NCBI GenBank assembly: GCA_036417435.1
Contig: CM070904.1
Span: 18,520,835-18,584,834 of the forward strand
DNA: 64,000 bases
Direction of reading: 5' to 3'
Source of the DNA: Inia geoffrensis
Taxonomy: Eukaryota; Chordata; Mammalia; Artiodactyla; Iniidae
Shown here piece by piece: positions 46,605 through 55,976 of this stretch (within the stretch, counting starts at the first letter, position 1; every line of letters starts with the position of its first letter). The position numbers were made by a program, and so were the translations under genes. Under the pieces are notes generated by a model, which was not told the DNA's origin, ran no database searches, and saw nothing but the letters and a program-made list of their open reading frames with translations.

Positions 46605-47656
46605 AGTGATATCGCCAGTATGGTGGAGTAGGACACCCCAGCTTCTATCCCCACAAAGCAAAACAATCAGATAGCTATCTATGAATGAAAATAGAGATAA
46701 GAGAGCTCAGGAGCCTGCCTAAGATGTTTCAGTGACACAGTGGACAAAAGCCTGAGAATAATAGCACAAAAAGGGTAGCAAGAAGAGTTTCATTTTACCT
46801 GCATCATCCCATCCCCCATGCCAGCACTGCTCAGCACCAAGGGGGAACACCATAGCCCAGGAGAGGGTCCCTCACTGGGAAAAGGAGAGCATGGTGAGAA
46901 ACTAGCTTCCCAAGCCTCTAAGGCCACTGCACGAAAGACCTTTTTGGTTTCACCCCATGCACAGGTCAGCAAACCTGAGACACCTGGATACAAGGAAGAA
47001 GGGCAGGTTCTACCAGTACTCCATGTGGTGGGAGCTACCATGTTCCCAGTGGCCTGCAATGCAAAGGACCCCAACAGCTATCGCCACTGGGGAAATTAAC
47101 ACCAGCACAGCTGCCAAGGATTCCTTACAGTTTTCTCTGTTGAGGGCCCCTCAGGTTTTTGCATTTGTAGAGTCCAGCTGCCTGAGTCTCTTCCCACATC
47201 CACCCACCAAGATCACCACCACCTGAACTGCCCTAGTTAGAGCCTATGAAGTGCCCAGTCCCAGGATCCTGCAGGGCCACCCCGCCTGCAGCCAGCCCTG
47301 GACTCTGCGGCTGCGCACATGCACAATGTTAGGTCACCAGTGCCACCCCCTACCGCCATGCATACAGAAGAAAACACAATAAATGGAAAGATATTCCATG
47401 TTTGTGAATTGGAAGAGTTAATATTGTTGAAATATCCATTCTGCCCAAAGTGATCTATAGAGTCTATGCAATCCCTACCAAAATTCCAGTGGCATCTTAC
47501 ATAGATATATTTTTTTAAATCCCAACATTTGTATGGAACCACAAAAACCTCAAATAGTTAAAGCCATCTTGAGCAAGAAGAACAAAGCTTGAGGCATCAG
47601 AGTTCCAGATTTCAGACTATGTTACATAGCTATAGTAATCAAAACAGTATGGTATT

Positions 47657-47731
47657 TGCGAACAACACTACAACATGGATCTGCTGCTTTAAAAATTAGT
47701 TTGACACTTGGAGAGGAAGGTCTTAAAAAAA
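47657..47731 (+). mobile_element. 75-nt orphan retro-insert with TSD
   Basis: A short sequence ending in an A run is flanked by AAAACAGTATGGTATT (47641-47656) and AAAACAGCATGGTATT (47732-47747), a 16-bp TSD with one mismatch cut into the old L1 ORF2. The insert itself (from TGCGAACAACACTACAACAT to about GGAAGGTCTT plus A residues) matches no SINE or small RNA I know. It could be a truncated mRNA 3' end or a retrocopied small RNA. Confidence 0.7.
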
Positions 47732-48120
47732 AAAACAGCATGGTATTGACATAAAAGACAGATCAATGGAACAGAATAGACAGTCCAGAAATAAACCCAC
47801 ACATACAAGGTCAACTAATTTTTCACAAAGGTGTCAAGAATATACAATAGGGAAAGGAGAGTCTCTTTAATAAATGACCATTGGTGGGAATGTAAATTGT
47901 ACAGCCACTGTGGAAAACAGCAGAGGTTCTTCAAAAAATTATAAATAGAGCTACCATATGATCCAGCAATCCCACTTCTGGATATATATCTAAATGAAAT
48001 AAAATCACTATGTCAAAGAGATAGCTGCACTTTCATGTTCATTGCAGCATTATTTACAGTAGCCAAGATATGGAAACAACCTAAGTGTCCATCAATAGAT
48101 GAATAAAGAAGGTATTTGTG

Positions 48121-48122
<2 letters not shown>

Positions 48123-48159
<37 letters not shown>
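48123..48159. repeat. (CA)n microsatellite
   Basis: About 18 uninterrupted CA units within the old L1, at a place where L1 reads 'gtatacaca'. Confidence 0.95.
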
Positions 48160-48160
<1 letters not shown>

Positions 48161-48897
48161 GGAATACTATTCAGCCCTTAAAAAGAAGGATATCTTGCCA
48201 TTTGTGACAACATGGATGAACCTGGAGAACATTATGTTAAGTGAAGTAAGCCAGACACAGACAAATATCACATGATCTCCATACATGTGAAATCTAAAAA
48301 ACTCAAACTCATGGTAACAGAGAGTAGAACAGTGGTTACTGGAGACTTACTGGGGGAGGGAGGGAGACACGGTGGTGGAAGAAAAGGGGAGATACTGAAC
48401 AAAGGGTACAAACTTTCAGTTATAAGATAAATTCTGGATACATAATATATACATGGTGAATATGTTAATTAGTTTAATTGAGGTAATCATTTCACAATAT
48501 ATACATATGTCAATACATCCACTGTACACTTTAAAGAGTACAATTTGTATTTGTCAAAAATAAATAAAAGTTTTGAAAAACAAAACAAACATTCATATGC
48601 CACCTTTCACTTAAAAGTTAGAGACTGCACATGTGATGACAACACCCTTTTAAGGAGAGTTTAATATAGAGCTGGCAGCTGGACTAACATTAGGTAAGAC
48701 CAGTATCACCTGACAACATGCAGATTCATTGGTTGGCCCATACATGATGTTTGTCCAGTTGACAATTGTACATCTGGCATACTTTCATTAAACACGGGAG
48801 GTGAGAGGGCACAATGAGATACAGCCAAGACTGAAGAATATGCTAAATCTGGGCCAACACTGAGTATGAAAAAAACTTGGTTTGCAAGAGTCCTGTA

Positions 48898-49355
48898 ATG
48901 CTGGAATATTACTTAGCCATTAAAAATGAAATAATGCCATTTGCAGCAACATGGATGGACCTAGAGATTATCATATTAAGTGAAGTAAATCAGAGAGAGA
49001 AGGACAAATATCATATGATATCACTTACATGTGGAATCTAAAAGAAACGATACAAATGAACTTATTTACAAAACAGAAATAGACTCACAGTCATAGAAAA
49101 CAAACTTATAGTTACTGAAGGGGAAAAGGGGAGGGAGAGATAAATTAGGAGTTTGGGATCAACAGATATTACACTACTGTACATAAAATAGATAAGCAAC
49201 AAGGATTTACTGTATAGCACAGAGAACTCTACTTAATATCTTGTAATAACCTATAATGGACAAGAGTCTGAAAAAGAATATATATATAACTGAATCGCTT
49301 TGCTGTACACCTGAAACTAACACTACATTGTAAATCAACTATACTTCAATACAAA
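48898..49355 (+). mobile_element. 5'-truncated L1 3' end
   Basis: From 'gctggaatattacttagcca' (end of ORF2) through 'catatgatatcacttacatg' to the tail 'gtaaatcaactatacttcaa'. A third 3' UTR type, with the same terminal sequence as the short tail at 8194-8299. Confidence 0.88.
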
Positions 49356-49879
49356 TAATAAGAAGAAGAAGAATTCCTGTAATAAAGAAGACGTAGAATA
49401 GAATTAACAATACCTGTAGGTTAATGTCTTGCAGGGGGGACTTTTCATTTATTTTTGCTACTGTTTATTTCATAAATAAATCTTTTTTTCCCCATATTCA
49501 CTTTGTCTAGAAGTGTTTACTTGAGAATATTAATGCATTATAGTAAAAGGACAAAAACTTGATGTTTTTTATAACTCACCAAAATGTGTCTCATTCTTTT
49601 CCTTACAAGAAAATTAACTTTTAAGTGTTTTTTAATTACCTGCTTTCTTTCATGGAACTGAGCATCATGTAAGCTAGGAGACAGGTGCACTATACAAACT
49701 ATTAACGTATAGGTTGTCCCCAACTTATACATGGGGTGAGTTCTCACAGTTTCTTAATAAGTCAGATGTTGAGAATTCAGAGTATATTTTTTTTTTCCCA
49801 TGAAGATTTGTTACACGGAATGGAAGTTTTCTATAACCAATAAAAATTTTTCCACCCCGTTAATGCTGATGAATTTTAT
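49356..49879. other. Unique stretch, no gene seen
   Basis: No feature recognised. Confidence 0.4.
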
Positions 49880-50389
49880 TCCTAGAGCAGTTATTCTCGA
49901 AGTGTGGTCCACGGACCCTACAAAACCACTGAGACACTTTCAAGGAGTCCTCGGGTCAAAGATATTTTCACAATCACACGGAGACATTATTTACCTTTTC
50001 ACTCTGTCAACGTTTACGCTGCTGGTCCCAAAAGCAATGGCAGATAAAACAGCTGATGCCTTTGCCCAAACCAAGGCGAGGGCACTGAACTAGCAGCTTT
50101 CACTTCTTTCACCAGCACTCACATGTAGTAAAACAAAACTGCCACTTTCACTTAAGAATGACCATGATGAAGCAGTAAACGTTCACTGCAGTAAGTCACA
50201 ACTCTGAGGGACATCTTTTTAATATTCTGTATAACAAAATGGGAAGTATGCAGAAAGCACTTCTGCTGCATACCAAAGTACAACAGTTGTTTCCAGGAAG
50301 AAAAAACAAACTGTGTGATTGTTCAAGATGCAAATGAACTAGATACTTTTTTCATGCAATACCACTGTTTCTTAAAAAGCCAATGCGCA
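49880..50389 (+). pseudogene. hAT (Charlie-like) transposase relic, 5' part
   Basis: Begins with the MER5/Charlie-type terminal phrase ('ttctcgaagtgtggtccac'), then runs into a decayed transposase. Near 50135 one reads SLKNDHDEAVNVH, and at about 50205-50295 LFNILYNKMGS followed by KALLLHTKV. This corresponds to the block that in hAT transposases usually reads like LLLHTEVRWLSRG; here the RW pair is lost. The transposase would cut and paste its own element. It is broken by stops and by a SINE at 50390. Weak similarity may continue after the SINE to about 50700. Confidence 0.65.
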
Positions 50390-50588
50390 GGGCTTCCCTG
50401 GTGGCGCAGTGGTTGGGAGTCCGCGGGTTCGTGCCCCGGTCCGGGAAGATCCCACGTGCCGCGGGGCGGCTAGGCCCGTGAGCCACGGCCACTGAGCCTG
50501 CGCGTCCGGAGCCTGCGCTCCGCAACGGAAGAGGCCACAGCAGTGAGAGGCCCGAGAACCGCAAAAAAAAAAAAAAAAAAAAAAAAAA
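50390..50588 (+). mobile_element. CHR-type SINE with a 19-bp internal deletion, inside the hAT relic
   Basis: GGGCTTCCCTGGTGG start and A-box 'tggcgcagtgg', then 'gagtccgcgggttcgtgccc', where 19 bp of the normal 'ctgccgatgcaggggacac' segment are missing. The B box 'ggttcgtgcccc' is intact but too close to the A box. Long A run at the end. Confidence 0.93.
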
Positions 50589-51184
50589 TCTATTTATTGA
50601 AGAGGAGGCTGCTCCAATAAAATACCATAACGGAGGAACTGAGAACCAATGGTCTGTGAGCATGTCAAGCTTGGAGCAGCTGCTAAAATTAGTCAAACAA
50701 GGGAGAGAGAGCTCATCATCTTTGTCAGTGCCCCTGACACGGGAGAAACCCCTTTTCTTCCCCACCGCAGCAAGCAGGGAAAGGAACACCTCTGCTTAAC
50801 TCTGGGAGAAACCATCGGCAATGATTAAGATAGCTCTAGACTACTAGCCCACCCTGTCTCCCAGCCCAGCACAGGATCTGATAAGACCTGAGGACCAGTC
50901 ATCCAAGCCCAGAGCACGTGGGCACCTGGAGGGGGTAGGGGACAAGACCAAAACTTTAGCCAGGAAAGTTCTGAGAAACATGGGGCCCAGCATGTTTGTT
51001 CAGTATCTGTTCCGTATGTGAGCTGAAAAACCAGAAACAGAAACTGAGCGGGGAGGTCTAGCCAGAGAAACAAACTTTTATAGAGGCAAAAACCAAGATT
51101 CTGCTCGTGGCCAGCGGAAGGCACTGATAGGATTCAAATAGAATCCGGAAGGCAAAACTCGGGCAAGCAAGCACAATTATTTGT
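50589..51184. other. Unique stretch or hAT remainder, no gene seen
   Basis: The first 200 bp may be the continuation of the hAT relic; the rest is unrecognised. Confidence 0.35.
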
Positions 51185-51480
51185 TAAATTACAAGGGTAC
51201 TTCAAGATAGCAGGGGTCCTGTGGTGAACAGACACAAACACTGCCCTCACAGACTTAGAATATAAAAAAGACAAATCTAAAAAGTGTAACTACAAATAGA
51301 GTAAACACAGGGAAACATGGGCGGTTGTGAGAGCATACAAAGGCTTTAGCCCAGTTTGGGGGATTAAGGAAGCCTCTTCTGAGGAAGTGATATTTAAACT
51401 AAGATGAAGGCCAAAACAGACATTAACTAACAAGGAAGCACTGACAACCTGACCATCACAGACACCAGTTCCACACACCA
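51185..51480 (+). repeat. L2 LINE 3' region relic
   Basis: 'cactgccctcacagacttag', 'gaagcctcttctgaggaagt' and 'gatatttaaactaagatgaa' follow the L2 order. Confidence 0.6.
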
Positions 51481-51873
51481 GCCTGAAAGCACAGGCCTTG
51501 AAGTGGAGCTTTATTAGAGAAGAGAATCCTTTAATGTTGATGACATACTTGATCCTGATTGAACCTCTAGACTTTGGTCAGAGACAGACATCAGCCTTGT
51601 AGGGCTGGGTCTCTGGGAGCCTTCAGGGGAGACATGAGAAAGTCACACGTCAGAGAAGCAAGTCTGGGAGCCAACAGGAAGCCGGTCCCAGTAAGATCTT
51701 AATGGAGATCAGGGATTCCACAGGAATTGGTACAAGCCTGTACTTGCAAAGTGGGAAAGGGGTGTTTTTTTGAGGTTTAAAGTTTCCCCAAACAAGAAGG
51801 GTCTCCCCCAAAACCAAGAAGCAGTTAGAATCAACTCAGTAGAGAAGTATGTGTAGAAAAAAATGCACCTCAT
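51481..51873. other. Unique stretch, no gene seen
   Basis: No certain feature; possibly more L2 at the start. Confidence 0.35.
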
Positions 51874-52086
51874 GGGCTTCTCTGGTGGAGCAGTGGTTGA
51901 GAGTCCACCTGCCGATGCAGGGGACACGGGTTCGTGCCCCGGTCCGGGAGGATCCAGCGTGCCGCGGAGCGGCTGGGCCCGTGAGCCATGGCCGCTGAGC
52001 CTGCGCGTCCGGAGCCTGTGCTCCGCAACGGGAGGGGCCACAACAGTGAGAGGTCCGCGTACAGCAAAAAAAAAAAAAAAAAAAAA
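51874..52086 (+). mobile_element. CHR-type SINE with a clear TSD
   Basis: GGGCTTCTCTGGTGG start, A-box 'tggagcagtgg', B-box 'ggttcgtgcccc', A run at the end. The TSD AAATGCACCTCATG (51861-51874 and 52085-52098) is perfect, extended by an ambiguous number of A residues. The perfect TSD suggests a fairly recent insertion. Confidence 0.96.
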
Positions 52087-52319
52087 ATGCACCTCATGAG
52101 AAGTTGTCATGATGGTTTGCTTTTCTCTTGTTCTTATTTTTTAATCCAAGTAACATGAAATTGGCTACACACACACACACAGTATCTTAATAAAAAATTA
52201 ACTTCTGAACCATAGTTTAAAAAATGGCATAAATGAAAAGTATAGAACTGAATGCAGTTAAAATTAAAATTCTGCGACTTCATTTTCTGCCTCTCGTACT
52301 GTTTTTTTTCAAAAAAAAA

Positions 52320-52600
52320 TATATATCCTGGAGATCTAAACCACAGTATAGTGAATAGAGACAAAAAATATATTGTATTCCCATCATCAAATTTGCTAAG
52401 AGACCAGATCTTAATTATTCTTACCACCCACACCCACACACACACACAAAAATGACAATTATGTGGCATGGTAGAGGGGCTAATGCTACAAAGGCAATTA
52501 GAACACAGCAGATAAATGTATCAAATCAACATGTTGTACACCTTAATATACACAATGTTATATGTCATATATATTTCAATAATATATTTAAAAACTAAAT
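52320..52600 (+). mobile_element. Old L1 3' UTR fragment
   Basis: 'cacagtatagtgaatagaga', 'atttgctaagagaccagatc', 'catgttgtacaccttaatat' and 'tcatatatatttcaataata' are in L1MA/L1MB tail order. Interrupted by a (CA)n run at about 52426-52449. Confidence 0.65.
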
Positions 52601-53329
52601 AATATATTTCAATAAGTAAATAAATAAGGGAGAGGAGAGCTGTTCCCAAGTATAGGATGTTTCACACATGCCTCCGTTGATCTAGCCTCCATCCTCTGTG
52701 GTCTGTTCATTCATTGCCCTGGAGTCTGGCTTTTGATGGACTGACTCAACGTCCCCTCTTACCTTCCAGCTTCCTGTTGGGAGGCAGTGGCAGGAAACTG
52801 GAGGACAGGAGGGTGAGTTCCAGGTGTTTATCCTAGGACCCTAGGCTTTCGGGTCCTAGCATTTGTAGGGCAGCTGTTGTCCTGGGAGCTGCTCCCACCC
52901 CTTGCCTCACAGCCCCTGAGGGTTAGTGTCAGCTCCCCCCTGTGCTAGCCCAGCATGGCTTCACTACCCCTTGCTATCACCTCTTAAAGCTGCTTGCACT
53001 TTTACAAAACATGCCTTCCTTACACTCTCCTCAGTTCCCTCACTTGAGTATACCAGACCCTGGCCGGGACACCAGAAGACTTTATGACAAACTTCATAAG
53101 ATTCTTGACAGCTAGGGATGGGGCACTGAGGTCAAAGAAAGCCAAGAGAAGAGCAAAGAAAGGACAGGAAAAACAGTTGCTTTCCCATCTCCTGGAGCCT
53201 CAGGGACTTCCCAGGGAGCAGAGTCTAAGGGTCTAAGGCTAAAGGAGAAAATCTGATTCTTTCCAGAAGAAGAGAAAAGGAGGGAAAGGGCCAGCACCAG
53301 GAAATGAACCATAAGGCTACCACCACTAT
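52601..53329. other. Unidentified stretch, no gene seen
   Basis: GC-richer than its surroundings. It has the feel of an old repeat at 52650-53050 but I cannot name it. No defensible exon. Confidence 0.3.
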
Positions 53330-53470
53330 TAAGAAGTTACTACGCACACGGCACTGTGTTTCTCATGCTACTTGCATCAGCTCACATGGTTTCCAAAAAG
53401 CCCATTTCCCAGATGAGAAAGTAAACCTACACAGGTTGCTTTACTCAGGAGCTGGGTGTAATGGCAAGTA
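53330..53470 (-). repeat. MIR SINE relic, reversed
   Basis: 'gcccatttcccagatgagaa' and 'ctttactcaggagctgggtg' are the antisense MIR core. Confidence 0.55.
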
Positions 53471-54107
53471 AGTCCATCTGCCTCAGGAGCACTAACCACA
53501 GGCCCTCCTGATATCATTACATCTGCGCCTGGGACTCTAAGAAGTTTGGCCTGACTTCCCTGTGATGAAAAGCATCAGGGCCTGCACGTCCTATAAACAC
53601 TGTGCCAGCCGGCAGAATCTGCGGCTGGGTTTAATATCAACCTGCGCAGATGATTGCGTCAACGTTTGGACAGGTCGCCATTTTGTTTTCTTACACTTTT
53701 TTTGTTTTAACCTTTGCTTTTTCCTGTAACTTCCTTGTTTCCTAAACAACCACCACAGAAACCAAACCCATAACCATGAAACCTTATCTTACTGGGAATA
53801 AAGAGGAATGGGGATTTCCACACAAAGGCTGAGAATTCTAGAAATCCAGAGAAACTCAAGAGACCCACCTCAGCGATGGCCGCACGAGAAGCCTCTGATC
53901 TCTACTCTCTGAAAACGAGGACATCTAAAAGCAGAACCCACAGGGGTGAGAGCTCTGAGCCCCACGTCAGGCTCCCCAGCCCAGGGGTCCAGCACTGGAG
54001 GAGGAGCCCCCAGAGCATGTGGCTTTGAAGGCCGGCGCGGCTTAACTGCCGGAGCCTGACAGGACGGGGCGAATAGAGGCTTCGGCTTCACTGTTAAAGG
54101 CAGGCAG

Positions 54108-54108
<1 letters not shown>

Positions 54109-54143
<35 letters not shown>

Positions 54144-54148
54144 GCGCG
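54109..54148. repeat. (CA)16 plus (CG)4 microsatellite at a SINE insertion point
   Basis: CA units at 54109-54140 followed by CGCGCGCG. It grew out of the L1's own 'ggcacacacataaa' segment, the second half of which resumes after the SINE at 54439. Confidence 0.95.
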
Positions 54149-54438
54149 CTTCCCTGGTGGCGCGGTGCTTTAGAATCCGCCTGCCAATGCAGGGGACACG
54201 GGTTCGAGCCTTGGTCCGGGAAGATGCCACATGCCGCGGTGCAACTAAGGCCGTGCGCCACGACTACAGAGCCTGCGCTCTCGAGCCCACGAGCCACAAC
54301 TACTGAAGCCCGCGCGCCTAGAGCCCGTGCTCTGCAACAAGAGAAGCCACTGCAATGAGAAGCCCGCGTACCGCAACGAAGAGCCAACGCAGCCTAAATA
54401 AATAAATAAATAAATAATTTATTTAAAAAAAAAAAAAA
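54148..54438 (+). mobile_element. CHR-type SINE (long, older subtype) in the L1 5' UTR
   Basis: 'gcttccctggtggcgcggtg' start, B-box 'ggttcgagccttgg', long body with 'cacaactactgaagcccgcg' and (AAATA)n tail. Same subtype as 3756-4090. Flanked by L1-derived GGCACACAC on both sides. Confidence 0.93.
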
Positions 54439-54989
54439 GGCACACACATAAACCTCACAGGAGCCGGGACCCAGGGAACCAACAGTAATTTGATAGGAGC
54501 CTGGGCCAGACCTACCTGCTGGTCTTGGATGGTCCCCTGGGGAGGCAGCGGCTGCAGCTGTGCCTCACCTCAGAGTGGGGTGAGGGGGAACACAGACGCC
54601 GGCGGCAGCCATATTGGGGAATGTTCAGCCGCGCCAACACTCCTGGTGGCTGATATCTTGGCCCTTTAGCACCCAAACCTGACCCCACCCAACAGCCTCC
54701 AGGCGCAGGTGCTGGCCCTGGACGCCTCTGGCCGACCAACCAACTGGGTGGGGACACAGCAGCACCCATCAGCAGACAGGCTGCCTAAAGACTAAAGAGC
54801 CCGGAGCCCCCTCGGGACACGCCCCCTAGGCACGCCCCTAGACATAGTCAGCCTACCAGAGGGCCAGGACCTAGCTCCACCCACCAATAGGCGGCACCCA
54901 CCAGGAAGGCTGCGCAAACCTCTAGACCCGCCTCTAGACCTGTTAACAGAAGGCAGACGCCAGGAGCAAGGAAACTATGTTGCTAATCC

Positions 54990-55300
54990 CGCAATGCAGG
55001 CCAGACCCTGCCCTGGGACCAGCTGGGCCACAGCCCTGCCCACTGGCAGGCCAGTGCCGACCCCCATACCTGACTGTGTCAGGAGCCGGCCCTCCCCCTG
55101 CCCCCACCAACAATGATCTGAAAGAGTTCTGGGAGCCCTGGTCCTGCAGCCAGACCCCAGGGACCAGCTCTGCCTGCCAGTAGTCTGGCACCAACCCCAG
55201 GATCTGGCTTCACCTCCCAGTGGGTGGGCCACAGCCCCAGAGTCTTTGGGACCCTGACTCTGCCCACCGGTGAGCCAGCGTTAACCCTGGGGTCCCCTAG
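54990..55300 (+). repeat. Imperfect short tandem units in the L1 5' UTR
   Basis: GC-rich units of about 43-48 bp recur, each with a 'ctctgcc(c)...ccag/ccggt...ggc' core followed by 'aacccc/cacagcccc' (at about 55035, 55164, 55204 and 55253). They resemble degenerate promoter monomers. Confidence 0.45.
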
Positions 55301-55615
55301 GATTCTGCAACCAGCTAACTCTTGACCAGGTCTCACTAAACAGCAGCCGGCAGCATCCGCCCAAGACAGAGCCTGGCAACCCACCAGGCTAGGGGCCAAC
55401 CAAGCCTACCAGACCATACACAGAGTCAGCCCACCACAACAGAAAGATGCATGCAGCCCTCTCATGGGGAACCCCTAGACTATTTAGCTTAGGTGACCAG
55501 AGAGGAGTGCACTGCTGGGATGCATAGGACGTCTCCTACAGAGGGCCACTTCTACAAGGTCGAGAAACATAACTAACCTACCACATACATAAAAATACAA
55601 ACCACCTTTGACAAA

Positions 55616-55798
55616 ATGAATCGGCAGAGGAATATGTCCCAGACAAAGGAACAAGATAAAACCCCAGAAGAAGAACTAAGTGAAGGGGCGATAGGCAGTC
55701 TACGTGAGAAAGTGTTCAGGGTAATGACGGTAAAGGTGATCAAAGAACTCGAGAGGAGAATGGGTGGACAGAGTCAGAAGTTTTTAACAAAGAGTTAA
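55616..55798 (+). pseudogene. L1 ORF1 N-terminal fragment
   Basis: MNRQRNMSQTKEQDKTPEEE followed by IGSLREKVFRVMTVKVIKELERRM, the L1 ORF1p N-terminus and start of its coiled coil. The frame shifts near 55775 and ends at TAA 55796-55798. The rest of ORF1 is absent because the element changes to a non-L1 sequence at about 55812. Confidence 0.85.
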
Positions 55799-55811
55799 AA
55801 AGTATAAAGAA

Positions 55812-55966
55812 CCGAGTGTGACACCCTTCTGAGCCCAGGGCCTCATGTGATTGCACAGGTGGCCGGCCCATGAAGCTGGCCCTGTTTCCTGCAAAGGATG
55901 TTTCCCGACAATGGAAATCGATTTCTGTTGATCAAATAAACATGCAAAAAAAAAAAAAAAGAAAGA
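55812..55966 (+). pseudogene. Unidentified mRNA-like 3' end with poly(A)
   Basis: About 130 bp ('gtgtgacacccttctgagcc' ... 'gatttctgttgatcaaataa') with the hexamer AATAAA 6 bp before an A run: the signature of a retroposed transcript 3' end. I cannot identify the source gene. Confidence 0.5.
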
Positions 55967-55976
55967 AAAATCAGAA

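Larger units (their letters stand above)
46605..48580 (+). mobile_element. Old internally deleted LINE-1
   Basis: 46605-47370 has the layout of an old L1 5' UTR ('cagtatggtggagtaggaca', 'cagatagctatctatgaatg', 'taagagagctcaggagcctg'). At about 47370 it jumps straight to the last third of ORF2 ('gaattggaagagttaatatt', 'ccctaccaaaattccagtgg'). A second gap at about 47878 goes to 'ccattggtgggaatgtaaat'. It ends with an old L1MA-type 3' UTR ('ggtaatcatttcacaatata', 'gtcaaaaataaataaaag'). ORF1 and most of ORF2 are missing. A 75-nt retro-insert sits at 47657-47731 and a (CA)n run at 48123-48159. Confidence 0.65.
53937..55966 (+). mobile_element. Composite retro-insert: L1 5' end fused to an mRNA-like 3' end
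   Basis: 53937-55811 is an L1 5' UTR plus the first 60-odd codons of ORF1 (shared with copy 2: 'gagccccacgtcaggctccc'). At about 55812 the L1 stops and a different sequence begins that ends in AATAAA (55935-55940), five bases and about 15 A residues. Possible 10-bp TSDs flank the whole: AAAAGCAGAA (53927-53936) and AAAATCAGAA (55967-55976). A CHR SINE and a (CA)n expansion were added later at 54109-54438. Alternative reading: two independent events next to each other. Confidence 0.55.

Noticed and set aside
54840..55400. CpG island of a host gene
   Set aside because: The GC-rich stretch is explained by the L1 5' UTR of the composite element leading into ORF1 at 55616.
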